Below are positions 6,395 to 15,332 of a stretch of DNA of 64,000 nt, one piece after another (position 1 is the stretch's first letter; every line of letters begins with the position of its first letter). The position numbers and the translations under genes were made by a program. The notes beneath the pieces are model-generated. The model was not told the origin of the DNA and searched no databases. It saw nothing but the letters and a program-made list of their open reading frames with translations. The stretch comes from Rhodococcus jostii NBRC 16295 (GTDB lineage: Bacteria > Actinomycetota > Actinomycetes > Mycobacteriales > Mycobacteriaceae): positions 1-64,000 of the forward strand of contig NZ_BCWY01000049.1 in NCBI RefSeq assembly GCF_001894825.1, read 5' to 3'.

Positions 6395-8881
6395 ATGAAC
6401 ACTATCTCCGGCACCGCTTCTCCCCTGAGCAACGAGACGACTCCGCGCGCCGCCGCACCTGCGCGCACGGGGTCGGACGCGCTCCTCCAGGGCCTCAACC
6501 CACCGCAACGGGAAGCGGTCGTGCACGCCGGTTCTCCGCTTCTGATCGTCGCGGGTGCGGGCTCGGGCAAGACGGCGGTGCTGACCCGTCGCATCGCGTA
6601 TCTGCTGGCCGAGCGGGGGGTGATGCCCGGTCAGATCCTGGCCATCACGTTCACCAACAAGGCCGCCGCCGAGATGCGCGAGCGCGTCGCCCACCTCGTC
6701 GGCCCCCGGGCCAACAGCATGTGGGTGTCCACCTTCCACTCGAGCTGTGTGCGGATCCTCCGGGCCCAGGCGGCGCTGCTTCCCGGCCTCAACTCGAACT
6801 TCTCCATCTACGACGCGGACGATTCGCGGCGACTGTTGACGATGATCGCCAAGGACCTGAACATCGACACCAAGCGCTATTCGGCGCGGCTCCTCGCCAC
6901 GCACATCTCGAATCTCAAGAACGAGCTGATCGATCCGGAGCAGGCGAGTGCCGACGCCGACAAGGATCCGGCGGAACTGCCCCGGCTCATCGCGAAGGTG
7001 TACGGCCACTACCAGCAGCGGTTGCGTTCGGCGAACGCACTGGACTTCGACGACCTGATCGGTGAGACGGTCGCGATGCTGCAGGCGTTCCCCCAGGTCG
7101 CGGAGTACTACCGCCGCCGGTTCCGCCACGTGCTGGTCGACGAGTACCAGGACACGAACCACGCCCAGTACATGCTGGTGCGTGAGCTGGTCGGCGGAAC
7201 GGCGGACGGCGAGGACGCAGACCATCGGGTCGCCCCCGCCGAGCTGTGCGTGGTGGGCGACGCGGATCAGTCGATCTACGCGTTCCGCGGCGCGACCATC
7301 CGCAACATCGAGGAATTCGAGCGCGACTACCCCGACGCCCGCACCATCCTGCTCGAGCAGAACTACCGCTCCACCCAGAACATCCTGTCGGCGGCCAACT
7401 CGGTGATCTCCAAGAACACCGGTCGCCGGGACAAGCGGCTGTGGACCGACTCCGGCGTGGGTGAGCTCATCACCGGCTACGTCGCGGACAACGAGCACGA
7501 CGAGGCCTCGTTCGTGGCTTCGGAGATCGACAAGCTCGTCGACTCCGGCGACGCCAAGTTCGGCGAGGTGGCGGTGTTCTACCGCACCAACAACTCGTCC
7601 CGCGCACTGGAGGAGATCTTCATCCGGCTCGGCGTGCCGTACAAGGTCGTCGGCGGGGTGCGGTTCTACGAGCGCAAGGAGGTGCGCGACGTCGTCGCGT
7701 ATCTCCGCGTCCTCGCGAACGAGGACGACACCGTCAGCCTGCGCCGGATCCTCAACACTCCGCGCCGCGGCATCGGAGACCGCGCCGAGGCCTGTGTGGC
7801 CGTGCACTCCGAGCAGCGGGGCATCAGCTTCGCCGAGGCGCTGCGGGACGGCGGGGAGGGCCGGGTCCCGCTGCTGAACACACGTTCCCAGAAGGCCATC
7901 GCGGCGTTCCTCGAGCTCATGGACGGACTGCGGGTCCTCCTACCGCCGGAGACGACCGCCGTCGACGTCGTGCCCGATCAGCTCGGCGACATCGGTGACG
8001 TCGTCGAGGCGGTCCTCGAGCGGACGGGCTACCGCGCCGAGCTCGCGGCGAGCAGTGACCCCCAGGACGGGGCGCGGCTCGACAACCTCAACGAACTCGT
8101 CAGCGTGGCGCGTGAGTTCAGCTCCGACGCCCGGAACGCGGCCGGACTCGTCGATCCGCCCGAGGACGGCGACGTCGACGCCCGGGACGGCGAGCCCGAC
8201 CCCGGTTCCCTCGCCGCCTTCCTCGAACGGGTCTCTCTGGTCGCGGACTCCGATCAGCTGCCGGACAACGACGAGGGCGTCGTCACCCTGATGACCCTGC
8301 ACACCGCGAAGGGGCTCGAGTTTCCCGTCGTCTTCGTCACCGGGTGGGAAGACGGCCAGTTCCCGCACATGCGGGCGCTCGGCGACCCCGCCGAACTGTC
8401 GGAGGAGCGGCGTCTCGCGTACGTGGGCATCACCCGTGCCCGGCAGCGTCTGTATCTGACGCGGGCGGTCATGCGCTCGGCGTGGGGGCAGCCCATCCAG
8501 AACCCCGAGTCGCGGTTCCTGCAGGAGATCCCGTCGGATCTCGTGCACTGGCGCCGTGAGGACCCCGGAACGGGCATCGGCTCGGGCCACGCGATCGGCG
8601 GCGGCCGGGCGCGTGGATCGGGGTACGGCGGTCAGGGCTTCGGCGGCGGTTCCGGTTACGGCGGCGGCTCGGCAGGCACGCCGAGCTTCGGTGCCGCCCG
8701 CTCCCGCAACAACAATCTGGTCCTCGCGGTCGGCGACCGGGTCAGCCACGACAAGTACGGCCTCGGCACGGTTCTCGAGACCAAGGGCGCCGGACCGACG
8801 GCGACGGTCACGATCGACTTCGGCAGCGCCGGCAAGGTCCGGCTGATGCTGATCGGTGGCGTCCCGATGGTCAAGCTGTAG
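6395..8881 (+). CDS. uvrD1: ATP-dependent DNA helicase UvrD/PcrA (UvrD1)
   Basis: Superfamily 1A 3'-5' helicase for nucleotide excision repair and removal of stalled RNA polymerase. The 828-residue protein has Walker A GAGSGKT (about 54-60), motif II VDEYQDTNH (near 248), the QYRST-like motif LEQNYRSTQN, and motif VI VGITRARQRLYLTRA (near 676). A glycine-rich linker (about 730-765) leads to a C-terminal Tudor-like segment GDRVSHDKYGLGTV…, the RNA polymerase contact of PcrA. Synteny matches M. tuberculosis Rv0949. The ATG at 6395 gives the usual N-terminus; the ribosome binding site is weak. Transcription ends at a strong hairpin at 8892-8928. Confidence 0.95.
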   Translation: MNTISGTASPLSNETTPRAAAPARTGSDALLQGLNPPQREAVVHAGSPLLIVAGAGSGKTAVLTRRIAYLLAERGVMPGQILAITFTNKAAAEMRERVAHLVGPRANSMWVSTFHSSCVRILRAQAALLPGLNSNFSIYDADDSRRLLTMIAKDLNIDTKRYSARLLATHISNLKNELIDPEQASADADKDPAELPRLIAKVYGHYQQRLRSANALDFDDLIGETVAMLQAFPQVAEYYRRRFRHVLVDEYQDTNHAQYMLVRELVGGTADGEDADHRVAPAELCVVGDADQSIYAFRGATIRNIEEFERDYPDARTILLEQNYRSTQNILSAANSVISKNTGRRDKRLWTDSGVGELITGYVADNEHDEASFVASEIDKLVDSGDAKFGEVAVFYRTNNSSRALEEIFIRLGVPYKVVGGVRFYERKEVRDVVAYLRVLANEDDTVSLRRILNTPRRGIGDRAEACVAVHSEQRGISFAEALRDGGEGRVPLLNTRSQKAIAAFLELMDGLRVLLPPETTAVDVVPDQLGDIGDVVEAVLERTGYRAELAASSDPQDGARLDNLNELVSVAREFSSDARNAAGLVDPPEDGDVDARDGEPDPGSLAAFLERVSLVADSDQLPDNDEGVVTLMTLHTAKGLEFPVVFVTGWEDGQFPHMRALGDPAELSEERRLAYVGITRARQRLYLTRAVMRSAWGQPIQNPESRFLQEIPSDLVHWRREDPGTGIGSGHAIGGGRARGSGYGGQGFGGGSGYGGGSAGTPSFGAARSRNNNLVLAVGDRVSHDKYGLGTVLETKGAGPTATVTIDFGSAGKVRLMLIGGVPMVKL

Positions 8882-8891
8882 AGACACGAAA

Positions 8892-8928
8892 ACGACTGCG
8901 GCGCATGCAATGCATGCGCCGCAGTCGT
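8892..8928. terminator. Bidirectional hairpin between uvrD1 and the M23 peptidase gene
   Basis: A perfect 17-bp inverted repeat (8892-8908 with 8912-8928, loop AAT) lies between two convergent genes. ACGACTGCGGCGCATGC pairs with GCATGCGCCGCAGTCGT. A short A-run precedes it on the plus strand, which gives a T-run for transcripts from the minus strand. Confidence 0.85.
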
Positions 8929-8959
8929 CGTGGTTCGGGTGATGCCGGGGAGGTTCCGG

Positions 8960-10012
8960 TCAGTCCATCTCGGGGCCGAGGCTGATGCCGCGGGAGGCCA
9001 GCCAGGGCAGGGGATCGATCTTGTTCTCGCCGGCGAGGTGAACCTCGAAATGCAGGTGCGGGCCGGTGGAGAAACCGCGGTTGCCGACGGTCGCGATCTG
9101 GTCGCCCGCCATGACCTTCTGGCCGACGGTGACCGTGGAGGTGTTGATGTGGCCGTAGACGGTGATGGTGCCGTCGGCGTGCTTGAGGCGAACCCACATA
9201 CCGAACCCGGAAGCCGGACCCGAGTCGATGACCTCGCCGTCCGCGACGGCCACGATCGGGGTGCCGATCGGGGCGGCGATGTCGACGCCCGCGTGCAGGG
9301 TGCCCCAGCGGGTTCCGAAGTTGGAGGTGAACGTTCCCACGGCGGGGAGGACGAACAGCGGGCGGCGGGCAGCGGCTTCGCGGGCGGCGCGCTCTTCGCT
9401 GAAACGCTGTCCCTTGGCGAGGAGGTTGCTGAACTGCGACAGGTCCGTGGGGTTCGCGATGTTGAGGACCTGCGGTGCGTTCGAGTCGGACGCGGCGGTG
9501 TCGGCGACCGTGGAGAACTGCGCGGCCTGCGGTTCGGCGGTGGTTCCGATGGCGCTCGACTCGTCGCTGGCGAGGGCGACCTCGGAGTGGTCGGACGAGC
9601 CGGAGGATCCGTTGGTGACTGCGGCCTGGCCGGCGGCGACTACGGCGCCCGCGGCGACTGCGAGGACGGCGGCGCGGCCTTTGAGAGCTGAGGGGGGAGT
9701 CGGGAGTCGGTGGGCTCCGCGGCGGGAGTGGGAGGGTGCGCCCTCGGGGGACTCGGAACCGCTGCGGGGGGTGAAGCCGGGGATCTCGGACTCGGTGTCG
9801 ACGGTGGCGAAGCCGTTGGGGGCGTCGGCGCTGTCGGCGGCCGAACGGGAATTGCGAACGAACATGCTGGAAATCTCAGAACTATCGGTCTCGGAGTGAC
9901 GCTCGACCGATCTCGAGGGGTACGTGGGCGTGACTTCGTCCTTGTGACCCCGCAATTCGTCACCGTGGTGACTCACAAAACGGCTGGCCGTGAACTGGCT
10001 GCGGTGGTGCAT
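8960..10012 (-). CDS. M23 family peptidoglycan endopeptidase, membrane anchored
   Basis: A 350-residue cell-envelope peptidase counterpart of Rv0950c. A long polar N-terminus (1-107) precedes one membrane segment rich in Ala and Val (about 110-130), so the C-terminal domain should face outside. The M23 (LytM) zinc motifs are present: HAGVDIAAP (near 239) and HLHFEVH (near 315). The preceding segment FTSNFGTRWGTLHAG is typical. Such enzymes cleave peptide cross-links in the wall or activate amidases. The start could be internal (for example Met50), since the N-terminal 49 residues are low complexity. A CRP-type palindrome lies about 107 bp upstream. Confidence 0.88.
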   Translation of the reverse strand: MHHRSQFTASRFVSHHGDELRGHKDEVTPTYPSRSVERHSETDSSEISSMFVRNSRSAADSADAPNGFATVDTESEIPGFTPRSGSESPEGAPSHSRRGAHRLPTPPSALKGRAAVLAVAAGAVVAAGQAAVTNGSSGSSDHSEVALASDESSAIGTTAEPQAAQFSTVADTAASDSNAPQVLNIANPTDLSQFSNLLAKGQRFSEERAAREAAARRPLFVLPAVGTFTSNFGTRWGTLHAGVDIAAPIGTPIVAVADGEVIDSGPASGFGMWVRLKHADGTITVYGHINTSTVTVGQKVMAGDQIATVGNRGFSTGPHLHFEVHLAGENKIDPLPWLASRGISLGPEMD

Positions 10013-10118
10013 ACGCCCGTCCGTCCTCCTGCTCGTGACCTACCTGTGACTTAGACCTTGGCGACGGTAACGAAACGGTTGCGATGCGCGCAACCTGTAA
10101 CGCGAAGGAACGGCTACA

Positions 10119-10134
10119 TGTGATGCGCATCACA
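10119..10134. promoter_or_regulatory. CRP/GlxR-type binding site
   Basis: The sequence TGTGATGCGCATCACA is a perfect palindrome and an exact match to the TGTGA-n6-TCACA consensus of CRP/GlxR regulators (Cmr/CRP in mycobacteria). It sits 107 bp upstream of the M23 peptidase start and 110 bp upstream of the membrane protein gene at 10245, between divergent genes. cAMP-dependent control of cell-wall enzyme genes such as rpfA is known in the group, which makes the peptidase the likely target. Confidence 0.75.
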
Positions 10135-10244
10135 AACTGAGCTGGGGAAACGTCGAACCCACGTTTCGTCTCGGTTCAATCTCGCACCCCGCGAGGGCGT
10201 GTCACATCACGGGGGAAGTGGTCGCAAAGAGCTAGCGTCGGCCT

Positions 10245-12197
10245 GTGGCGTCATCTACTCGATCCCCGGACGGGCGCAGGGCCGAGCCCGAACGCATTCC
10301 CTCGTCCGGCGGCACCGGACCGACGGTCCGCGACGAGCCCGATCCCGCCCGGGCGCGCCGCGGGTGTGTGGTCGCGGTCGTCCTGGGCCTCGTCGGGGGC
10401 CTGGGAGTGGCGTCGGCGCCCGTCCTGCAGGCCGTCCGGTCCGTGGACGGAACGGCCACGCCGGCCGGGATCGGCTCGTCCGCGCTGTGGGCGGCCGTGT
10501 TCGCGGTCGCCGCGCCCCTCGTCGCCCTCCTCGCGGTTCTCGCCCGGCGCACCGCGGTGGCGGGTGCGCTGCTGGCCGGTGCCGGCGCGGTGTCCGTCGG
10601 CGCCGTCGTCCTCGACACGCAGCTGTGGACCGATGCCATCGACGCCAATCGACTCGAGCTGTTCCGGCCGACGACTGCAGCCGAACTCGCCGCCGGGTCC
10701 GGTGCGTACGCGGCCCTCGCCGGGCACGTCCTCATCGCCTTCGCCGGCCTGCTCGGCATGGTCGCTGTCCACCGCATGTCCCTGATGGACGGTTACGGCG
10801 ACGCGCGCAGCTCCGAACAGGTGGGGCGGGCAACCGGCGCCCGTGTCGGTTTCCTGCCGTCCGCCGTCGCGGTGATCGCCGCGGTCGTGCTCGTGGGCGC
10901 CCTGTTCGCTCCCGCGTTCGTGTCCGAGGATCCGGTGATCCTCGTCCAGACGGTGGTCGAGTCGGACCTCGCCGCATCTGCCGGTGCCGGCCTGATCGCG
11001 GCGGCAGTTCTGATCGTCGTCGCCTCCGCGCTGGCGTCCATCTCGCCGCCGGTCGCGTCGGGCGCACTCGTCGGGGCAGGACTGTCCGCGCTCGGCGTGG
11101 TCGGCACCCGCCTGGTCGCCGGGCTCGCGGCCGGTGAGCGGATCCAACCCGGACCCGGCGCGGTGTGGGGGACCGTCGGCGCCGGCGTCCTCGTGCTCGT
11201 CGGAGCCTGCATCCCGATGATCGACCGGACTCGCGACGGCAGGATCCTGAAGACGCTCGCCGCCGCGTCGCCGTCCGTTCCGACGCAGGGCGCACCGGGG
11301 AAGGCGGGCGTCGTCACGCTGTCCGCGAAGGGCGTCGCCAAGGCGGCTCTGCGGGCCGAAGCCGCCGCGGCGCGCGCCCGCATCGCGCGCTGGCACGTCG
11401 CCGCCGGGATCGCCGGAATCGTCACTGCCGCGCTCGCCGTCGCCGGCGCGCTGCTTCCCGTCCTCGACACCCCTGCAGGCATCACCCGCCCGGACGTCTA
11501 CGCGACCCGCGTCGTGCTCGTCGCCGCGCTCGTCCTCGTCGTCGGCTGCGTCTGGCTGCTGCTGTCGGAATTCGCCTCCGCCGTCCGACCCGCGGTCGGG
11601 GTGCTGTGGGTGACGATCCCGTTCTCCGTCGCCTCGGTGTCGCAGTCCGTGGTACTCGCCACCGACGTGCCGGGGATCGGCGCCGGAGCCGGAGCCGCCC
11701 TGCTGTGGTGCGCGGCCGTCACGGCCGGGATCACCGGCGTGCTGACGTGGTTCGCCGGTTCGGCGGAACGCGAGGAGATCGACACATCGGAGGAACCGTC
11801 CACGTCGATCGCGGTCCTCGCCGTCGGCGGCCTCGGCGCAGTCGCCGCAGTCGTCGGACTGGGGCTGCCCCTCTTCCACGGGACCGATGCACGCGGCGAC
11901 GACTACGCCCCCGCATCGTTCGCCGAATTCCCGTGGAACCTCGACGTGTGGGGTCGCGTGCTCCTCGGCGTCGCCGTCGTTCTCGCAGTGATCGTCGCCT
12001 CACGTGCCCGGCCCGCCAGGGCGGTGGCTCTGCTGCTCGGTTCGGCCGTTGCCGTGGGGGTATACCTCCTGTCGTGGCCGCTCACCGACGCCCGGGTCAC
12101 CGACCCCGAAACGGGGGCCGGTGTCGTCCCCGCAACGGTGGGCATAGTGTTGATTGCGGCTGCCGCGGCCCTCACGACACGCAGCAGAAAGCGGTGA
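10245..12197 (+). CDS. Large polytopic membrane protein, function unknown
   Basis: A 650-residue protein with a charged N-terminus (1-35) and roughly 12-14 Ala/Val/Leu-rich membrane segments, the first near residues 40-60 and the last near 625-645, separated by short loops. A cytosolic loop around 350-390 contains AKAALRAEAAAARARIARW. I do not recognise a conserved domain. It starts with GTG at 10245; a -10-like TAGCGT ends about eight bases upstream, so translation may be leaderless. It lies between the M23 gene and sucC, where mycobacteria have no equivalent gene, so it may be a rhodococcal addition. Confidence 0.75.
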   Translation: MASSTRSPDGRRAEPERIPSSGGTGPTVRDEPDPARARRGCVVAVVLGLVGGLGVASAPVLQAVRSVDGTATPAGIGSSALWAAVFAVAAPLVALLAVLARRTAVAGALLAGAGAVSVGAVVLDTQLWTDAIDANRLELFRPTTAAELAAGSGAYAALAGHVLIAFAGLLGMVAVHRMSLMDGYGDARSSEQVGRATGARVGFLPSAVAVIAAVVLVGALFAPAFVSEDPVILVQTVVESDLAASAGAGLIAAAVLIVVASALASISPPVASGALVGAGLSALGVVGTRLVAGLAAGERIQPGPGAVWGTVGAGVLVLVGACIPMIDRTRDGRILKTLAAASPSVPTQGAPGKAGVVTLSAKGVAKAALRAEAAAARARIARWHVAAGIAGIVTAALAVAGALLPVLDTPAGITRPDVYATRVVLVAALVLVVGCVWLLLSEFASAVRPAVGVLWVTIPFSVASVSQSVVLATDVPGIGAGAGAALLWCAAVTAGITGVLTWFAGSAEREEIDTSEEPSTSIAVLAVGGLGAVAAVVGLGLPLFHGTDARGDDYAPASFAEFPWNLDVWGRVLLGVAVVLAVIVASRARPARAVALLLGSAVAVGVYLLSWPLTDARVTDPETGAGVVPATVGIVLIAAAAALTTRSRKR

Positions 12198-12290
12198 GGT
12201 CTTCCTCGCCGATTTCAGTGAGGCCCGCCTCGAGTTTTCGGGTGAGGCTCGCCTCAAGTTTTCGGGTGAGGCTCGCCTCAATGTGCCAGA
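12195..12290. repeat. Four 24-bp tandem units with palindromic cores upstream of sucCD
   Basis: Units start at 12195, 12219, 12243 and 12267 and each opens with TGAGG. Units 2 and 3 share the 24-bp form beginning TGAGG(C/T)…, and units at 12243 and 12267 contain the 14-bp palindrome TGAGGCTCGCCTCA; the unit at 12219 has a near copy and the first unit is degenerate. The array lies 125 bp upstream of the sucC start codon and just after the membrane protein stop codon. It may be a tandem operator or a decaying minisatellite. Confidence 0.7.
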
Positions 12291-12414
12291 TCGCGTGATG
12301 TGGACCACATAGCAGACACGCGGGCGCAGACCGGGCCCGGCAACTGGTTAAAGTCCAAAACAGACCCGCTCCTACCCCTCGAGCGGGTGTCAACGCAGAC
12401 GAGACGGTGAGCAG

Positions 12415-13584
12415 ATGGATCTCTTCGAATACCAGGCGAAGGAACTCTTCGCCAAGCACGAGGTGCCGACTTCGGCTGGACGTGTTACCGACACGGTCGC
12501 CGGCGCACGCGAGATTGCCGAAGAAATCGGCAAGCCCGTGATGGTCAAGGCACAGGTCAAGGTCGGCGGCCGCGGCAAGGCGGGTGGCGTCAAGTACTCC
12601 GCCGACGTCGATGCAGCGCAGGCCAACGCCGAGGCGATCCTGGGCCTCGACATCAAGGGTCATATCGTCAAGAAGCTGCTGGTCGCAGAGGCGAGTGACA
12701 TCGCCGAGGAGTACTACATCTCCTTCCTGCTCGACCGCACCAACCGCACCTACCTGGCCATGTGCTCGGTCGAGGGTGGCGTCGAGATCGAGGTCACCGC
12801 CGAGGAGAACCCCGACGCACTCGCGAAGATCCCCGTGGACGCCGTCAAGGGCGTCGACCTCGCGTTCGCGCGCAGCATCGCCGAGGCAGGAAAGCTGCCC
12901 GCCGAGGTGCTCGACGCAGCGGCCGTGACGATCCAGAAGCTGTGGGACGTCTTCATCAAGGAAGACGCTCTCCTCGTCGAGGTCAACCCGCTCGTCCGCA
13001 CGCCCGACGACCAGATCCTCGCTCTCGACGGCAAGGTCACGCTGGACGAGAACGCTGCGTTCCGTCAGCCCGGCCACGAGGCGTTCGAGGACAAGGACGC
13101 CACCGACCCGCTCGAGCTCAAGGCCAAGGAAAACGACCTCAACTACGTCAAGCTCGACGGTGAGGTCGGCATCATCGGTAACGGCGCCGGCCTGGTCATG
13201 TCGACCCTGGACGTCGTCGCCTATGCAGGTGAGAAGCACGGTGGCGTGAAGCCCGCCAACTTCCTCGACATCGGTGGCGGCGCCTCCGCAGAGGTGATGG
13301 CGAACGGACTCGACGTCATTCTCAACGACGCGCAGGTCAAGAGCGTGTTCGTGAACGTTTTCGGTGGCATCACCGCGTGTGACGCGGTCGCCAACGGCAT
13401 CGTCGGCGCCCTGAAGACGCTGGGTGACGAGGCCAACAAGCCGCTGGTCGTCCGTCTGGACGGCAACAACGTCGAAGAGGGTCGTCGTATCCTCGCCGAG
13501 GCCGCCCACCCGCTGGTCACGGTCGTCGGAACCATGGACGAGGCTGCCGACAAGGCTGCCGAGCTGGCCTTCGCCGCAAAGTAA
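12415..13584 (+). CDS. sucC: Succinyl-CoA synthetase (ADP-forming), beta subunit
   Basis: TCA-cycle enzyme subunit that with SucD converts succinyl-CoA to succinate with ATP or GTP formation. The 389-residue length is standard. The N-terminus [18 protein letters not shown] begins the ATP-grasp domain, which includes [19 protein letters not shown], and the C-terminal ligase domain contains FLDIGGGAS and [18 protein letters not shown]. The gene is followed 15 bp later by sucD in the usual operon. A four-unit palindromic repeat lies upstream. Confidence 0.97.
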   Translation: MDLFEYQAKELFAKHEVPTSAGRVTDTVAGAREIAEEIGKPVMVKAQVKVGGRGKAGGVKYSADVDAAQANAEAILGLDIKGHIVKKLLVAEASDIAEEYYISFLLDRTNRTYLAMCSVEGGVEIEVTAEENPDALAKIPVDAVKGVDLAFARSIAEAGKLPAEVLDAAAVTIQKLWDVFIKEDALLVEVNPLVRTPDDQILALDGKVTLDENAAFRQPGHEAFEDKDATDPLELKAKENDLNYVKLDGEVGIIGNGAGLVMSTLDVVAYAGEKHGGVKPANFLDIGGGASAEVMANGLDVILNDAQVKSVFVNVFGGITACDAVANGIVGALKTLGDEANKPLVVRLDGNNVEEGRRILAEAAHPLVTVVGTMDEAADKAAELAFAAK

Positions 13585-13599
13585 AGGGACTTAAATCAC

Positions 13600-14502
13600 A
13601 TGGCTATCTTCCTGACCAAGGACTCCAAGGTCATCGTCCAGGGCATCACCGGTGGCGAGGGCACGAAGCACACCGCGCTGATGCTCAAGGCCGGGACCCA
13701 GGTCGTCGGCGGTGTCAACGCCCGCAAGGCCGGCACCACCGTGACCCACGACGGCGGCGTCGAGCTGCCCGTCTTCGGCACCGTCGCCGAGGCCATCGAG
13801 AAGACCGGTGCGGACGTCTCCATCGCGTTCGTTCCCCCGGCCTTCGCGAAGGACGCCATCGTCGAGGCCATCGACGCGGAGATCCCGCTGCTCGTGGTCA
13901 TCACCGAGGGCATCCCCGTGCAGGACTCGGCGTACGCCTGGGCGTACAACGTCTCCAAGGGCAACAAGACCCGCATCATCGGACCCAACTGCCCCGGCAT
14001 CATCACCCCGGGCGAGTCGCTGGTCGGCATCACCCCGGCCAACATCGCCGGCTCCGGCCCGATCGGTCTCGTCTCCAAGTCGGGCACGCTGACCTACCAG
14101 ATGATGTTCGAGCTGCGTGACTTCGGCTTCTCGACCGCCATCGGCATCGGCGGCGACCCGGTCATCGGCACCACCCACATCGACGCCATCGAGGCGTTCG
14201 AGAAGGATCCCGAGACCAAGGTCATCGTGATGATCGGCGAGATCGGTGGCGACGCCGAGGAGCGTGCCGCCGACTACATCAAGGCCAACGTCACGAAGCC
14301 GGTCGTCGGCTACGTCGCGGGCTTCACCGCCCCCGAGGGCAAGACCATGGGCCACGCAGGCGCCATCGTCTCCGGCTCCTCGGGCACCGCGCAGGCCAAG
14401 AAGGACGCCCTCGAGGCTGCCGGCGTGAAGGTCGGCAAGACGCCGTCCGAGACCGCTGCGCTCGCTCGCGAGATCCTGCAGAGCCTGTCCGTCCAGGCGT
14501 AA
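13600..14502 (+). CDS. sucD: Succinyl-CoA synthetase (ADP-forming), alpha subunit
   Basis: Partner of SucC. The 300-residue protein has the CoA-binding Rossmann domain at the N-terminus ([16 protein letters not shown]), the motif [12 protein letters not shown] near residue 127 and the phosphorylated active-site histidine in [13 protein letters not shown] (His near 251). It begins 15 bp after sucC and ends before a long perfect hairpin, so the operon seems to be sucCD alone. Confidence 0.97.
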   Translation: MAIFLTKDSKVIVQGITGGEGTKHTALMLKAGTQVVGGVNARKAGTTVTHDGGVELPVFGTVAEAIEKTGADVSIAFVPPAFAKDAIVEAIDAEIPLLVVITEGIPVQDSAYAWAYNVSKGNKTRIIGPNCPGIITPGESLVGITPANIAGSGPIGLVSKSGTLTYQMMFELRDFGFSTAIGIGGDPVIGTTHIDAIEAFEKDPETKVIVMIGEIGGDAEERAADYIKANVTKPVVGYVAGFTAPEGKTMGHAGAIVSGSSGTAQAKKDALEAAGVKVGKTPSETAALAREILQSLSVQA

Positions 14503-14514
14503 GCGCTCCGCGCC

Positions 14515-14556
14515 CGTGCGTGGTTGACGAGTCTCTGGACTCGTCAACCACGCACG
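14515..14556. terminator. Bidirectional terminator after sucD
   Basis: A perfect 19-bp inverted repeat: CGTGCGTGGTTGACGAGTC (14515-14533) pairs with 14538-14556 around a TCTG loop. It lies between the convergent sucD and IMPACT genes. No T-run follows, as is common for actinobacterial terminators. Confidence 0.85.
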
Positions 14557-14562
14557 AGCCGT

Positions 14563-15189
14563 TCAGGCATCGACCCACATTTCCCCGGCCGGATCGAGTG
14601 TCCCCGTCCCCGACGTGACGGCAGCGACCAGATCGGCCAGCTCCGCCGAGTCCCGCGCCGCGAGGGTGAGGACCGCGGATTCCGCGTACGCCGTGTCCAC
14701 CACGACGACGCCCCGCCCACGCAGTTCCGCCTCGACACGTCCCGCGTCGGCATGACCGACCGCGAGCGTGTGCAGGTCGCGGCGTTCCCTGCGTACGAGC
14801 GGTGCCGCATCCACGGCGGTGGCCACCGCGCCCGAGTAGGCGCGCACCAGCCCGCCGGCCCCCAGCTTGATTCCGCCGAAGTACCGCGTCACCACCACCG
14901 CGACGTCGACGAGGTCGCGGGCCTTGAGTACCTGCAGCATCGGAATGCCCGCGGTGCCACCGGGTTCGCCGTCGTCGCTCGCGCGCTCGACCCGGTCGCT
15001 GGGCCGGTTGCCGGTGATGTACGCCGAACAGTGATGTCGCGCATCGGGATACGCGCGCCGCTGATCCTCGACGAACGCCTGCGCCGCCTCCGCGTCCTCG
15101 ACGCGCCGCAGGGCGGCGATGAACCGGGAGTGCTTCACCTCCGTCAGGGCGGTGAGATCGGCGGTGCGGGGAGCGAGGGTATAGGGCAC
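14563..15189 (-). CDS. IMPACT/YigZ family protein
   Basis: A 208-residue member of the IMPACT (UPF0029/YigZ) family. The family signature VVVTRYFGGIKLGAGGLVRAY (near residues 97-117) and the earlier block SDDGEPGGTAGIPML (near 70) are intact. Family members share an RNase PH-like fold and a ferredoxin-like C-terminal domain; the eukaryotic homologue affects translation control through GCN2, while the bacterial role is not settled. It is convergent with sucD and divergent from the DUF5336 gene. Confidence 0.9.
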   Translation of the reverse strand: MPYTLAPRTADLTALTEVKHSRFIAALRRVEDAEAAQAFVEDQRRAYPDARHHCSAYITGNRPSDRVERASDDGEPGGTAGIPMLQVLKARDLVDVAVVVTRYFGGIKLGAGGLVRAYSGAVATAVDAAPLVRRERRDLHTLAVGHADAGRVEAELRGRGVVVVDTAYAESAVLTLAARDSAELADLVAAVTSGTGTLDPAGEMWVDA

Positions 15190-15332
15190 CGGACCATTGT
15201 CTCCTGCGCTGTTCTGTCTCCTGCGCTGTTCGGGGCGCCACGGGCCGCGACTGAGGGCAGTGACCGACGGGTATACGTAGGCTAGCGTCGGAAGAGCGCA
15301 CGCAGACGACCACTTGTCGACTAGGAGAAGTC

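Noticed and set aside
10013-10244. A c-di-AMP (ydaO-type) riboswitch before the M23 peptidase gene
   Set aside because: Such riboswitches precede some actinobacterial wall-hydrolase genes, but the conserved core sequences are not visible here; only the CRP-type palindrome is.
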